A stretch of 53,287 nucleotides of DNA from Actinomycetes bacterium (GTDB taxonomy: Bacteria > Actinomycetota > Thermoleophilia > Gaiellales > Gaiellaceae): positions 1 to 53,287 of the forward strand of contig JANYJX010000030.1 of NCBI GenBank assembly GCA_025358355.1. Direction: 5' to 3'. Below, in pieces: positions 44,631 through 52,413 of the stretch. The translations under genes were made by a program, and so were the position numbers. Numbering within the stretch: position 1 is the first letter of the stretch; every line of letters starts with the position of its first letter. Below the pieces are notes generated by a model, which was not told where the DNA came from, did no database searches, and was given only the letters and a program-made list of their open reading frames with translations.

Positions 44631-45046
44631 TCGTCGTCGACTCGTCGTTCGCCTATGCCCTCCTCGACGATACCGACGTAGGTCACACGGCGGCGCGCGC
44701 GTGGTACGAGGCACCGCATCCCAATCTCGTTACGACTCCGCTCGTACTGGCCGAGGTCGATCATCTCGTGGGAACACGGCTCTCGGCCGGCGCTCTCTCC
44801 TCATTCCATGAGGATCTCGCGGCAGGTGGCTATCACGTTGCCTGGTGGGATGCGGCCGTCTCGGAATCAGTAAGCGTCGCTGAGCGATACGTCGACCTCG
44901 GCGTCGGCCTTACCGACGCATCGCTTGTCGCCCTGGCAGCCCGGCTGGAGACGACGGCGGTCGCGACATTCGACGAGCGCCACTTCCGCGCCATGACCCC
45001 GCTTGTGGGCGGGCCTGCTTTCAGACTCTTGCCGACAGACGCCTGA
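44627..45046 (+). CDS. vapC: PIN-domain ribonuclease toxin VapC
   Basis: A 139-residue PIN domain starting at TTG 44627, which overlaps the antitoxin stop. The acidic active site is complete: Asp5 (IVVDSSF), Glu43 (LAEVDHL), Asp97 (LTDASLVALA) and Asp116 (ATFDERHF). VapC toxins are Mg-dependent RNases that cut tRNA or rRNA when the antitoxin is lost. The length is normal and it looks functional. Confidence 0.88.
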   Translation: MIVVDSSFAYALLDDTDVGHTAARAWYEAPHPNLVTTPLVLAEVDHLVGTRLSAGALSSFHEDLAAGGYHVAWWDAAVSESVSVAERYVDLGVGLTDASLVALAARLETTAVATFDERHFRAMTPLVGGPAFRLLPTDA

Positions 45047-45063
45047 CTCGCGTCACGAGGGTT

Positions 45064-45519
45064 CTAGGAGGAGGCGGCCTTCGCCTTCTGAACCTGCGCC
45101 TCGAGCGCGCTGAGCACATTCCCGACTTGCTGGTTGATGATCGGCTGCAGGACGCGCTGCCCCATCGAGCCGACCGGGCCGGCGATCTTCACGTCGGCCG
45201 ACCAGTCCATCGTCGTGCGCTCGCCGTCGGCGCGGAGGCGGAACTCGGTCGTCATGTTCATGAGGGCACCGACGCCGTTCCCCTTTGCATGTAGCGATGC
45301 AAACTCCGGGGGAGTCTCCGCGAGCTTCTCGAAGTCGATCGTCATCTTGAGACCACCGAGGCCGAGCGGGATCTTCACCTTCGCTTGCCAATGTCTCTCG
45401 TCCGTGATCGTGAAGCTCTCGACCCCCGGCATGATCTGCGCCATCTGGGCTGGATCGTCGAGCACAGCCCACACCGTCTCGCGGGGCGCGTCGAACTCCT
45501 TCGTTCCATTGACAATCAC
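45064..45519 (-). CDS. CoxG/SRPBCC-family protein
   Basis: A 151-residue SRPBCC (START-like) protein of the carbon-monoxide-dehydrogenase subunit G group: TKEFDAPRETVWAVLDDPAQ, IMPGVESFTITDERHWQAKV and an amphipathic C-terminal helix. CoxG proteins associate with Mo-hydroxylases and tether them to the membrane or help in assembly. The GTG overlaps the large-subunit stop (GTGA); last gene of unit A. A copy of its 3' end lies beyond vapBC. Confidence 0.9.
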   Translation of the reverse strand: MIVNGTKEFDAPRETVWAVLDDPAQMAQIMPGVESFTITDERHWQAKVKIPLGLGGLKMTIDFEKLAETPPEFASLHAKGNGVGALMNMTTEFRLRADGERTTMDWSADVKIAGPVGSMGQRVLQPIINQQVGNVLSALEAQVQKAKAASS

Positions 45520-47975
45520 GTGGCTGACACCTCGACGTTCGCTCGGCTCGGGCCGGGATCCTGAAGCATCTCCCAGACCCGGTGATAGGGATTGTGGCTG
45601 TCGTAGACGATCGCGCCGCCACTCGCGCGCAGCGCATCCTGGAGCGCGGCGCAGACGCAGTGGATGCCGCCACCGCCGCCCTCGCCCATGCCCTTCGTGC
45701 CGAGCGACGTGAACGGCGACGGCGACTCGATCGACCCGGTCTTCAGCGGCGGCATGTCCATCGCGTGCGGCACGTGGTAGTCGTAGAAGTTCGGCGTCAG
45801 GAGGTTGCCGTCCTCGTCGTAGGCGAACGTCTCCCACATCGCGGCGCCGATGGCATGGGCTGTCGCGCCCATCACCTGACCCTCGACAATCTGCGGGTTG
45901 ATCCGCGTGCCGCAGTCGTCGACGGCGGCGTAGTCGACGATCTCGTAGACGCCCGTCTCGGGGTCGACCTCGACAATGCACGCATGGATCTGTGTCGCAT
46001 AGGTCAACGTCAGCTGGCCCTTCTTCGTCTCCTTGTCCGGCACGTCGAACGGCGGCCGATAGACGAAGCGGCAGTTCAGCGTCGGCGGATCCTCCGGGAA
46101 GCCGGCGTTGTTCGCGTTCACGATCGCGCCGAGCGCCATGAACGGCAGCGCAGCCTCGGGATTGCCCTTGATCCGAGCGAAGCCGTCGGCGAGCTCGATG
46201 TCGTCGGGCGAGCATTGGAAGACCATCGACGCGAGCTTCTTCATCTCCACGGCGAGCATGTCCGAGGCGCCCTTCACGGCACCAAGCCCGGTCACCGCGA
46301 ACTGGCTGGCGTACGTGCCCGAGAAGCCGGCGTGCGAGTTCCAGTAGCTGTCGTGACCGACGCGGACGTGCACCGTGTCGACATCGCAGCCGATGATGTC
46401 GGCGACCACCTGTGACGCCGTCGTCTCGTGGCCTTGCCCCTGCGGCGTCGTGCCAAGGGTCACGACCACCTCGCCGAAGATGTCGAGCTTGACCGTGGCG
46501 ACCTCGTTGTTCCCCGAGAACTGCAGGTCCGGGTTGATCAGCTGCGACTGGCCGAAGTTGTTCGTCCCGGAGTCGAGCGTCAAGCCGATGCCGAGGCCGA
46601 GCAGCTTGCCGCGCGAAGCCGCTTCCGCGCGCCGCTCCTCCAGGCCCGAATAGCCAACAAGGTCGAGCGCGATGTCGAGTGCGCGCGGGTAGTCGCCCGA
46701 GTCGTAGACACAGCCGTTGGGCGTCTCGTACGGCATCTGCTCCGGCTGGACGTAGTTCTTCTTGCGGATCTCCACCGGGTCGAAGCCAAGTTCGTGCGCG
46801 ACGATGTCGATGATCCGCTCGGTCAGCCACAGGTGCTGCATCCGCGAGTAGCCGCGGTTCGGCGAGACCGGCGCCTTGTTCGTCATCACCTGCGTGAACT
46901 CGAGACGGATGTTGCGCCAGCGGTAGAGGCCCGGTGCCACCTGCGCCCAGATCACGCCGCCGAGCGGCTCGTAGCGCAGGTACGCACCGGCGTCGTCGAG
47001 CGCCTTCGTCCGGAAGCCCAGAAGCGTCCCGTCCGCCTTCACAGCGACCTCGGTGTCGTGGAACCAGCGCTCGTTCCCGTGCGACATTGACTGGTGGAAA
47101 TCGGTGCGCCACTCGGTCCACTGAATCGCGCGCTTCAGCTTCCGCGCGAGCAGGCAGCAGACAACGAGCTGCGGGTGCGACGTGATCTTGTTTCCGAAGC
47201 CGCCGCCGATGTCCTGCGTGACGATGCGCAGCTTGTCGAGCCCGACCCGCATCGCGGGGCCCATCATGATCGCGGCGAAGCCGGGGAACTGGTTGTTCGT
47301 GTGGATCGTCCACTGGCCGGTGCCCCGGTTGAACTCGACCAGCGCGCCGTTGGTCTCGAGCGGCGTCGAGTTGAAGCGATCGAAATGCAGCTCGGAGATC
47401 TTCACGACGTGGTCGGCCTCGGCAAACGCCGCGTCGAGGTCGCCCCACTCCCAGACGCCGGAATACGAGACGTTGCCCTCGCAGTCCTCGTGGAGGATGG
47501 GCGCGTCAGCGTCCTGGCCTTTCCGTGCGTCGACGAGCACCGGCAGCGGCTCGTAGTTGACCTCGACGAGCTCGGCTGCGTCGCGCGCCAGCTCGCGCGT
47601 TTCGGCCACGACCGCGACGACCGGCTCGCCGACGTAGCGCACCTTGCCGACGGCGAGCGCGTAGTCCTTGACGGCGGCGCCGGGCGGAGCGGCAATCTGG
47701 AAGAACGGATCGGTCAGGATCGCGACCTCGTCGCCCGTCAACGTCCCGTAGACCCCGGGCAGCTCGAGTGCGGCCGAGACATCGATCGAGCCGAGCTTCG
47801 CGTGCGCGTACGGCGAGCGCACGAAGTGGAGATAGCCCATCCCGTGCCGCTTGATGTCGTCGACGAACGTGCCCTGGCCCTCGACGAGGCGCCGGTCTTC
47901 CTTGCGCGGGACGCTCTGGCCTTTCGCGGTTCCCTTCTCGAGCGCCGCGGTCTTCGTGGTCTCGACGGTCGTCAT
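45516..47975 (-). CDS. Mo-hydroxylase large subunit (xanthine dehydrogenase/CoxL family)
   Basis: An 819-residue molybdopterin-cytosine-dinucleotide type subunit: VPRKEDRRLVEGQGTFVDDI, YVGEPVVAVVAE, QDIGGGFGNKI, TTPQGQGHETTASQVVADII and the active-site Glu in GTKGMGEGGGGGIH. The loop that reads AYXCSFR in true CO dehydrogenase, or AYRGAGR in form II, is here SPNRGYSRMQHLWLTER. The enzyme is therefore probably not a CODH but a hydroxylase of another, perhaps N-heterocyclic, substrate. It overlaps the small subunit by 4 bases. Confidence 0.9.
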   Translation of the reverse strand: MTTVETTKTAALEKGTAKGQSVPRKEDRRLVEGQGTFVDDIKRHGMGYLHFVRSPYAHAKLGSIDVSAALELPGVYGTLTGDEVAILTDPFFQIAAPPGAAVKDYALAVGKVRYVGEPVVAVVAETRELARDAAELVEVNYEPLPVLVDARKGQDADAPILHEDCEGNVSYSGVWEWGDLDAAFAEADHVVKISELHFDRFNSTPLETNGALVEFNRGTGQWTIHTNNQFPGFAAIMMGPAMRVGLDKLRIVTQDIGGGFGNKITSHPQLVVCCLLARKLKRAIQWTEWRTDFHQSMSHGNERWFHDTEVAVKADGTLLGFRTKALDDAGAYLRYEPLGGVIWAQVAPGLYRWRNIRLEFTQVMTNKAPVSPNRGYSRMQHLWLTERIIDIVAHELGFDPVEIRKKNYVQPEQMPYETPNGCVYDSGDYPRALDIALDLVGYSGLEERRAEAASRGKLLGLGIGLTLDSGTNNFGQSQLINPDLQFSGNNEVATVKLDIFGEVVVTLGTTPQGQGHETTASQVVADIIGCDVDTVHVRVGHDSYWNSHAGFSGTYASQFAVTGLGAVKGASDMLAVEMKKLASMVFQCSPDDIELADGFARIKGNPEAALPFMALGAIVNANNAGFPEDPPTLNCRFVYRPPFDVPDKETKKGQLTLTYATQIHACIVEVDPETGVYEIVDYAAVDDCGTRINPQIVEGQVMGATAHAIGAAMWETFAYDEDGNLLTPNFYDYHVPHAMDMPPLKTGSIESPSPFTSLGTKGMGEGGGGGIHCVCAALQDALRASGGAIVYDSHNPYHRVWEMLQDPGPSRANVEVSAT

Positions 47976-48460
47976 GCGGAGCCGCTCTTCCCGGCTGCGA
48001 CGACTGCCTCGACGATGTTCCAGTAGCCGGTGCAGCGACAGATGTTCCCTTGTAGCGCGACCTTAACTTCGTCCTCGGTCGGGTGCGGCGTGTGCTCGAG
48101 CAGTGCGGTCGCGCTCATCAGCATCCCCGGCGTGCAGTAGCCGCACTGGAGCGCATGATGCTCGCCGAACGAGCGCTGCAGCGGGGTCAGCACGCCCGAG
48201 TCGCCGGCGAGGCCTTCGACGGTGGTGACGTCAAGCCCGTCGGCCTGGACGGCGAGCATCATGCAGCTCTTGACCGCTTCACCGCCGACCTGGACGGTGC
48301 ACGCGCCGCAGTTGCCGGTGTCGCAGCCGATGTGCGTTCCCGTCAGGTCGAGGTCATCGCGGAGGAAGTGGACGAGCAGCTTCGAGGTCGCAACCTCGCG
48401 CTCCACCATCGTCCCGTTGATCGTGACCGTGACTGTGCGGCTGGTTGTTGGCTCGCTCAC
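47972..48460 (-). CDS. Mo-hydroxylase small [2Fe-2S] subunit (CoxS family)
   Basis: A 162-residue protein with two [2Fe-2S] sites: the plant-type cluster in HIGCDTGNCGACTVQVGG plus a downstream Cys, and the C-terminal cluster in QCGYCTPGMLM and NICRCTGYWNIV. It passes electrons from the Mo centre to the FAD subunit. GTG at 48460 follows the medium-subunit stop by one base. Confidence 0.93.
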   Translation of the reverse strand: MSEPTTSRTVTVTINGTMVEREVATSKLLVHFLRDDLDLTGTHIGCDTGNCGACTVQVGGEAVKSCMMLAVQADGLDVTTVEGLAGDSGVLTPLQRSFGEHHALQCGYCTPGMLMSATALLEHTPHPTEDEVKVALQGNICRCTGYWNIVEAVVAAGKSGSA

Positions 48461-48461
48461 G

Positions 48462-49316
48462 TCAGCCTCTCGCTCGTTCGGCGGCTTGCAGGACAGCGCG
48501 CACAGCCGAGACCTCGGCCAAGTGACGCCGGTAGTCGGCGGCCGCATGGACGTCGGAGGGTGGGTCGAGGGAAGCGCCAAGACCCGCCGCGGCAGCTTTC
48601 ACGGCCGCATCGGAGTAGTCGCCGCCGACTAGTTGTTGCTCCATCGCGGTCGCGCGCTCGGGGACGGACGAGACGCAGCCGATCGCGATCCGCACACCGA
48701 CCGAGCCAACCGAGGCGGCCGCGCTGACGATGTACGTGCCGTGCGCGCCGAGCGTGATTCCGGTCATCGCGTCGCCGGTTCCTGCCGAGCGCGTCGGCAC
48801 GGAAATGCGCGTCAGCAGCTCGCCCTCGCCGACCGCTGTGAAATAAACGCCGAGGAAGAACTCCTCCGCGCTCACCGTCCGCTCGCCATCGCGGCCCTGA
48901 ATCGTCATCGACGCGCCAAGCGCGACAAGCAGCGGCGGGAAGTGGTTCGTCGGGTCGTTGACGCAGATATTGCCGCCGATCGTGCCGCGATTTCGCACCT
49001 GGAGATCAGCGATCGTCGAAGCGACCTCGGCGAGGATCGGGCGCGCGACTTCGACTTCGGAGGAACCGACGATCTGGCTCGAGGTCACCATTGCGCCGAT
49101 CTCGAGCGCCGACTGATCGGCCGAGAACGAGATCGTCCGCAACTCGGCGAGGTCGGCGAGGTCGACGAGGACGTCGGGCGAGGCGGCCCGCGCCTTCATC
49201 ACGTTGACGAGCGTCTGTCCGCCGGCGAGCGCGCGTGCTCCGTCGTGCTCCGCCAGGAGGCGGATCGCCTCGTCTATCGAGGCGGGACGCGCGTACTCGA
49301 CCTCTCGCAGAAGCAT
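48462..49316 (-). CDS. Mo-hydroxylase medium FAD-binding subunit (CoxM family)
   Basis: A 284-residue FAD subunit: VEYARPASIDEAIRLLAEHD, RALAGGQTLVNVMKAR, TIGGNICVNDPTNHFPPLLV and a C-terminal CO-dehydrogenase-flavoprotein domain. First gene of unit A (order M-S-L-G). The start is at ATG 49316, with TAGACT 6 bases upstream (leaderless) and the shared palindrome 24 bases upstream. Confidence 0.92.
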   Translation of the reverse strand: MLLREVEYARPASIDEAIRLLAEHDGARALAGGQTLVNVMKARAASPDVLVDLADLAELRTISFSADQSALEIGAMVTSSQIVGSSEVEVARPILAEVASTIADLQVRNRGTIGGNICVNDPTNHFPPLLVALGASMTIQGRDGERTVSAEEFFLGVYFTAVGEGELLTRISVPTRSAGTGDAMTGITLGAHGTYIVSAAASVGSVGVRIAIGCVSSVPERATAMEQQLVGGDYSDAAVKAAAAGLGASLDPPSDVHAAADYRRHLAEVSAVRAVLQAAERARG

Positions 49317-49322
49317 GGCGCG

Positions 49323-49328
49323 AGTCTA
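49323..49328 (-). promoter_or_regulatory. Putative -10 TAGACT of unit A, leaderless
   Basis: Minus strand TAGACT, 6 bases, ATG at 49316. TTGACA (49353-49348), 19 bases further upstream, is part of the palindromic site. Confidence 0.5.
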
Positions 49329-49340
49329 CGCCACCGCTTC

Positions 49341-49352
49341 GGTGACATGTCA
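49341..49352 (-). promoter_or_regulatory. Shared operator candidate, site 3 (unit A)
   Basis: Minus strand TGACATGTCACC, core palindrome 49343-49352, 24 bases before the coxM-type ATG and overlapping its probable -35. Confidence 0.6.
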
Positions 49353-49411
49353 AGGGGAGGCCGACACGAAGCTGTCACAGTGTTGGCACAGTCTCGTGAC
49401 GGGTCGCGGGC

Positions 49412-49417
49412 TACGGT
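49412..49417 (+). promoter_or_regulatory. Putative -10 TACGGT, leaderless start
   Basis: TACGGT, 6 bases, GTG at 49424. Confidence 0.45.
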
Positions 49418-49423
49418 CGAGTC

Positions 49424-49699
49424 GTGCGCACTGCATCCGGATCGTCCTCTAGGGTTGCGCGAGAGAGGAGGCTGCAGAAGCTGGACGAGAAACACTTCGC
49501 CGAGATCGACGTCGCGATGCTCTACATCGAAGAGGCCCGCAGCCGGTCGGAACGCGCGGCTGCGGCGCTCCGTTCGAACGGCGCCGACGCGCATCTAATT
49601 GAGGCGCTCGAGCGCAGCGAGAAGGAACTCAGCGATGTCGCACGGCGGCTACGCCAGGGCACCTTCTTCGCCACTCCGAAGGAACAACTCAGCCTCTAA
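49424..49699 (+). CDS. Small helical hypothetical protein, 91 aa
   Basis: After a short Ser/Arg-rich start, residues about 18-75 are strongly helical and charged (LDEKHFAEIDVAMLYIEEAR, LERSEKELSDVARRLRQG), likely a coiled coil. It ends 7 bases before the restriction-modification gene start, so it is probably in the same transcript. No family is recognised. The GTG is supported by the TACGGT spacing. Confidence 0.6.
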   Translation: MRTASGSSSRVARERRLQKLDEKHFAEIDVAMLYIEEARSRSERAAAALRSNGADAHLIEALERSEKELSDVARRLRQGTFFATPKEQLSL

Positions 49700-49706
49700 C
49701 GGCATC

Positions 49707-50060
49707 GTGGCGGTATCGGGCGATGAGATCCGCCGTCGACTCGGTGAGTTCGCCGCCTCGTGGGGCGGCTACACGGGGACAGAGCGCAGCGAGGCGCAGA
49801 CCTTCCTCAACGGACTGCTCGAGTGCTACGGCACGCATCGGCGTGAAGCAGGCGCGCGCTTCGAGGAGCGTGCGGGCGACGGGTTCATGGATCTTTTCTG
49901 GCCGGGCGTCTGCATCGTCGAGATGAAGCGCCCGAGCGAAGCCCGCCGCCTCACCGACCATCGCGAGCAGATGCTCGGTTACTGGCAGCGCTCGGGCACG
50001 CCCGCGAGCCCGGCGCCGCGCTACGTCGTTCTCTGCGCGTTCCATCGCTTCGAGGTGTAG
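49707..50060 (+). pseudogene. MmeI-like restriction-modification enzyme, N-terminal nuclease fragment
   Basis: A 117-residue fragment from GTG 49707 to a TAG at 50058-50060. It holds the PD-(D/E)xK-type nuclease core (GDGFMDLFWPGVCIVEMKRP) and ends CAFHRFEV. The codon after the stop continues EPGAVYTEPRVAFDLVELPD in the same frame, which is the family's next segment. TAG stands where Trp (TGG) would be expected. Together with the next piece it would be about 897 residues, close to the size of MmeI-type enzymes. Confidence 0.75.
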
Positions 50061-52403
50061 GAGCCTGGCGCCGTCTACACCGAGCCACGCGTGGCTTTCG
50101 ATCTCGTGGAGTTGCCCGACCACCTCTACGCGCTGCTGTTCCTCGCGGGCCGCCAGCCGGTGTTCGTCCACGACCAGACGGAGGTGACCCGCGAGGCGGT
50201 CTCGCTCGTCACCGACGCTTACAGACGACTACAGGATCGCGGCGCCGCCGACCTCGACGTGCTCCGCGAATTCGTGCTGCAGTCGGTGTGGGCGATGTTC
50301 GCCGAGGACATGCAGATGATCCCGTCGCATCTGTTCACGCGCATCCTCGACGGGCTGCTGGCCGACCCGGCACGCTCGAGCCGCGACGACCTGGGCCAGC
50401 TCTTCGCGTATCTCAACGAGCCGAAAGACCGCCCGACCGAGGGTGTCTACGCCGGCACGCCATATGCGAATGGCTCGCTGTTCGCGCGACCCGCGCGTGT
50501 TCACCTCGACCGCGAGGAGCTCGAGTTGCTGCGGCAGGCGTCCGACTCGACGTGGAGCAAGGTCGAGCCTGCGATCTTCGGCGCCTTACTCCAGGGAGCG
50601 CTCGGGAAGGAGCGCCAGTGGGCGCTCGGCGCCCACTACACCGCCGAGGCGGACATTCTCAAGATCGTCCCCCCCACCATCGTCGAGCCGTGGCGCGAGC
50701 GCATCGCCGCCTGCCGCACGGTCGCCGATGTGCAAGCGGCGCAGGACGCGCTGATGCGCTACGTCGTCCTCGATCCCGCCTGCGGCTCGGGCAACTTCCT
50801 CTACGTCGCCTACCGCGAGCTGCGGCAGATCGAGGCCGACCTGCGTCGACGCGCGACCGACATGCGGCGCAACGCCGGCCTGCGCGAGCAGCAGGCGACG
50901 GCGCTCTACTTCCCGCTCACGAACATCCGCGGGATCGAGATCGACCCCTTCGCGGTGCAGCTTGCCCGGGTCACGATGTGGATGGGGCACAAGCTCGCCG
51001 TCGACAAGCTCGACCTCGAAGAGCGCGTGCTGCCACTCGTCGACCTCTCGGGCATCCGCCGCGGTGACGCGCTCAAGCTCGAGTGGCCGAGGGCGGACGC
51101 GATCATCGGCAACCCTCCCTACCACGGCTCACAGCGGTTGCGTGGCGAACTCGGTGATGACTACGTCGAATGGCTGAAGTCCGAGTTCGGGGTTGGCGTC
51201 AAGGACTACGCCGTCTACTGGTTCCGCAAGGCGCACGAGCGGCTCGAAGCGGATGGTCGAGCCGGTTTGGTCGCCACAAACTCGATCTCCCAGAACAAGA
51301 GTCGAGGCCCGAGTCTTGACTGGATCCTAGGCACCAGGGGATTGATCACCAGCGCCGTGTCATCAGAGCCCTGGATCGGCGAGGCCAATGTTCACGTCAG
51401 CATTGTGAACTGGGTCAAGGAACCATCGGTGATTCCAGGCGACGTCCGACTCGACGGTGTGTCAGTTGGTGCCATCACGGCTTCTCTTCGGGCAGGTTCG
51501 AGCCGGCCAGACCCTTCTCGTTTAGTTGCAAATAGAGGCATTTCGTTCCAGGGTCCGATCCCTGCCGGCATGGGCTTCATTGTCGACGCCGACGAAGCTA
51601 AGAGCCTCCTTGACGATGACACGGCCGACTACTCCAAGGTCGTGCGTCGCTACGTAATGGGCGACGATGTTGCCAATGATCCGGCGCAGGAGCCGACTCG
51701 GTGGATCATCGACTTCGGCTCGCGCTCGCTTGAAGATGCTGCGCATTGGCCACGAGCGCTTGAGATTGTCCATGACCGGGTCAGGCCGGGTCGTCTTGTA
51801 AACCGCGATCGAGGGTTTCGAGATCGATGGTGGCTCTTCGGACGACCCAGAGGCGAGATGCGGACAGCGATCGGCAGTCTCGACAGGTGCGTGGCCGCGA
51901 ATCGCGTCGGCAAGCGCCTCTACTTCATTTGGTTCGACACACGATGGTGCCCAGGCGACAAGATCGTCGTCTTCAGCATCGACGATGACTTTGGCCTGGG
52001 AACACTGATCTCAAGTCCCCACGTCGCGTGGGCCTGGCTGCTTTCGTCGACTCTCAAGGCCGACCTGAACTACACCCCAACATCAGCCTTCGAGACCTTC
52101 CCTTGGCCTCAACCTGACGACGTTCGGCGCGACGCTGTTGCTGAGACAACTAGGCGGCTGATCTCCCGGCGCTCCGAGATTTGCCTCGAGCGCCAGATCG
52201 GGCTGACGAAGCTCTACAACGAGGTCGACGAGGGCGCCTACCACGACCTCCGCGAGCTGCACGACGCGCTCGACGAAGCGGTTGCCGCCGCGTACGGCTG
52301 GCCGGCGTCGGCGGCGCACGATCCGCAGGACTCGAACCGGCGGCTGCTCGAGCTCAACCGGGCGATAGCCGCGGGCGAGATCGAGTATCGGTCCTTCGTA
52401 TAA
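50061..52403 (+). pseudogene. MmeI-like restriction-modification enzyme, methyltransferase and specificity part
   Basis: The rest of the split gene; internal GTG at 50091 could start a 770-residue product, but no ribosome-binding site is seen there. It has a helical spacer, then the N6-adenine methyltransferase: AdoMet motif LDPACGSGNFLYVAYREL near 50770, and catalytic NPPYHGS near 51111. A target-recognition region follows at about 51250-52150, less GC-rich and using codons unlike the flanks, then a conserved helical end (EVDEGAYHDLRELHDALDEA). If translated alone it could be a methylase without the nuclease. Confidence 0.75.
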
Positions 52404-52406
52404 CGT
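52401..52406 (+). promoter_or_regulatory. Putative -10 TAACGT, leaderless start
   Basis: TAACGT begins on the stop codon of the methyltransferase and is followed by 7 bases and the ATG at 52414. Confidence 0.4.
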
Positions 52407-52413
52407 CGCGCGC

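Larger units (their letters stand above)
44251..45175. repeat. Direct repeat of coxG 3' ends flanking vapBC
   Basis: The 100-base copies at 44251-44350 and 45076-45175 lie in the same orientation on either side of the VapBC module (44403-45046). The arrangement suggests insertion next to, or recombination between, two coxG-like 3' ends. Confidence 0.65.

Noticed and set aside
45520-47448. Apparent long N-terminal extension of CoxG
   Set aside because: It is a shadow frame of the large-subunit gene; the SRPBCC domain begins at the GTG overlapping that gene's stop.
45516-49316. Aerobic CO dehydrogenase coxMSL
   Set aside because: The active-site loop typical of CO dehydrogenase is absent, so only the broader Mo-hydroxylase family is supported.
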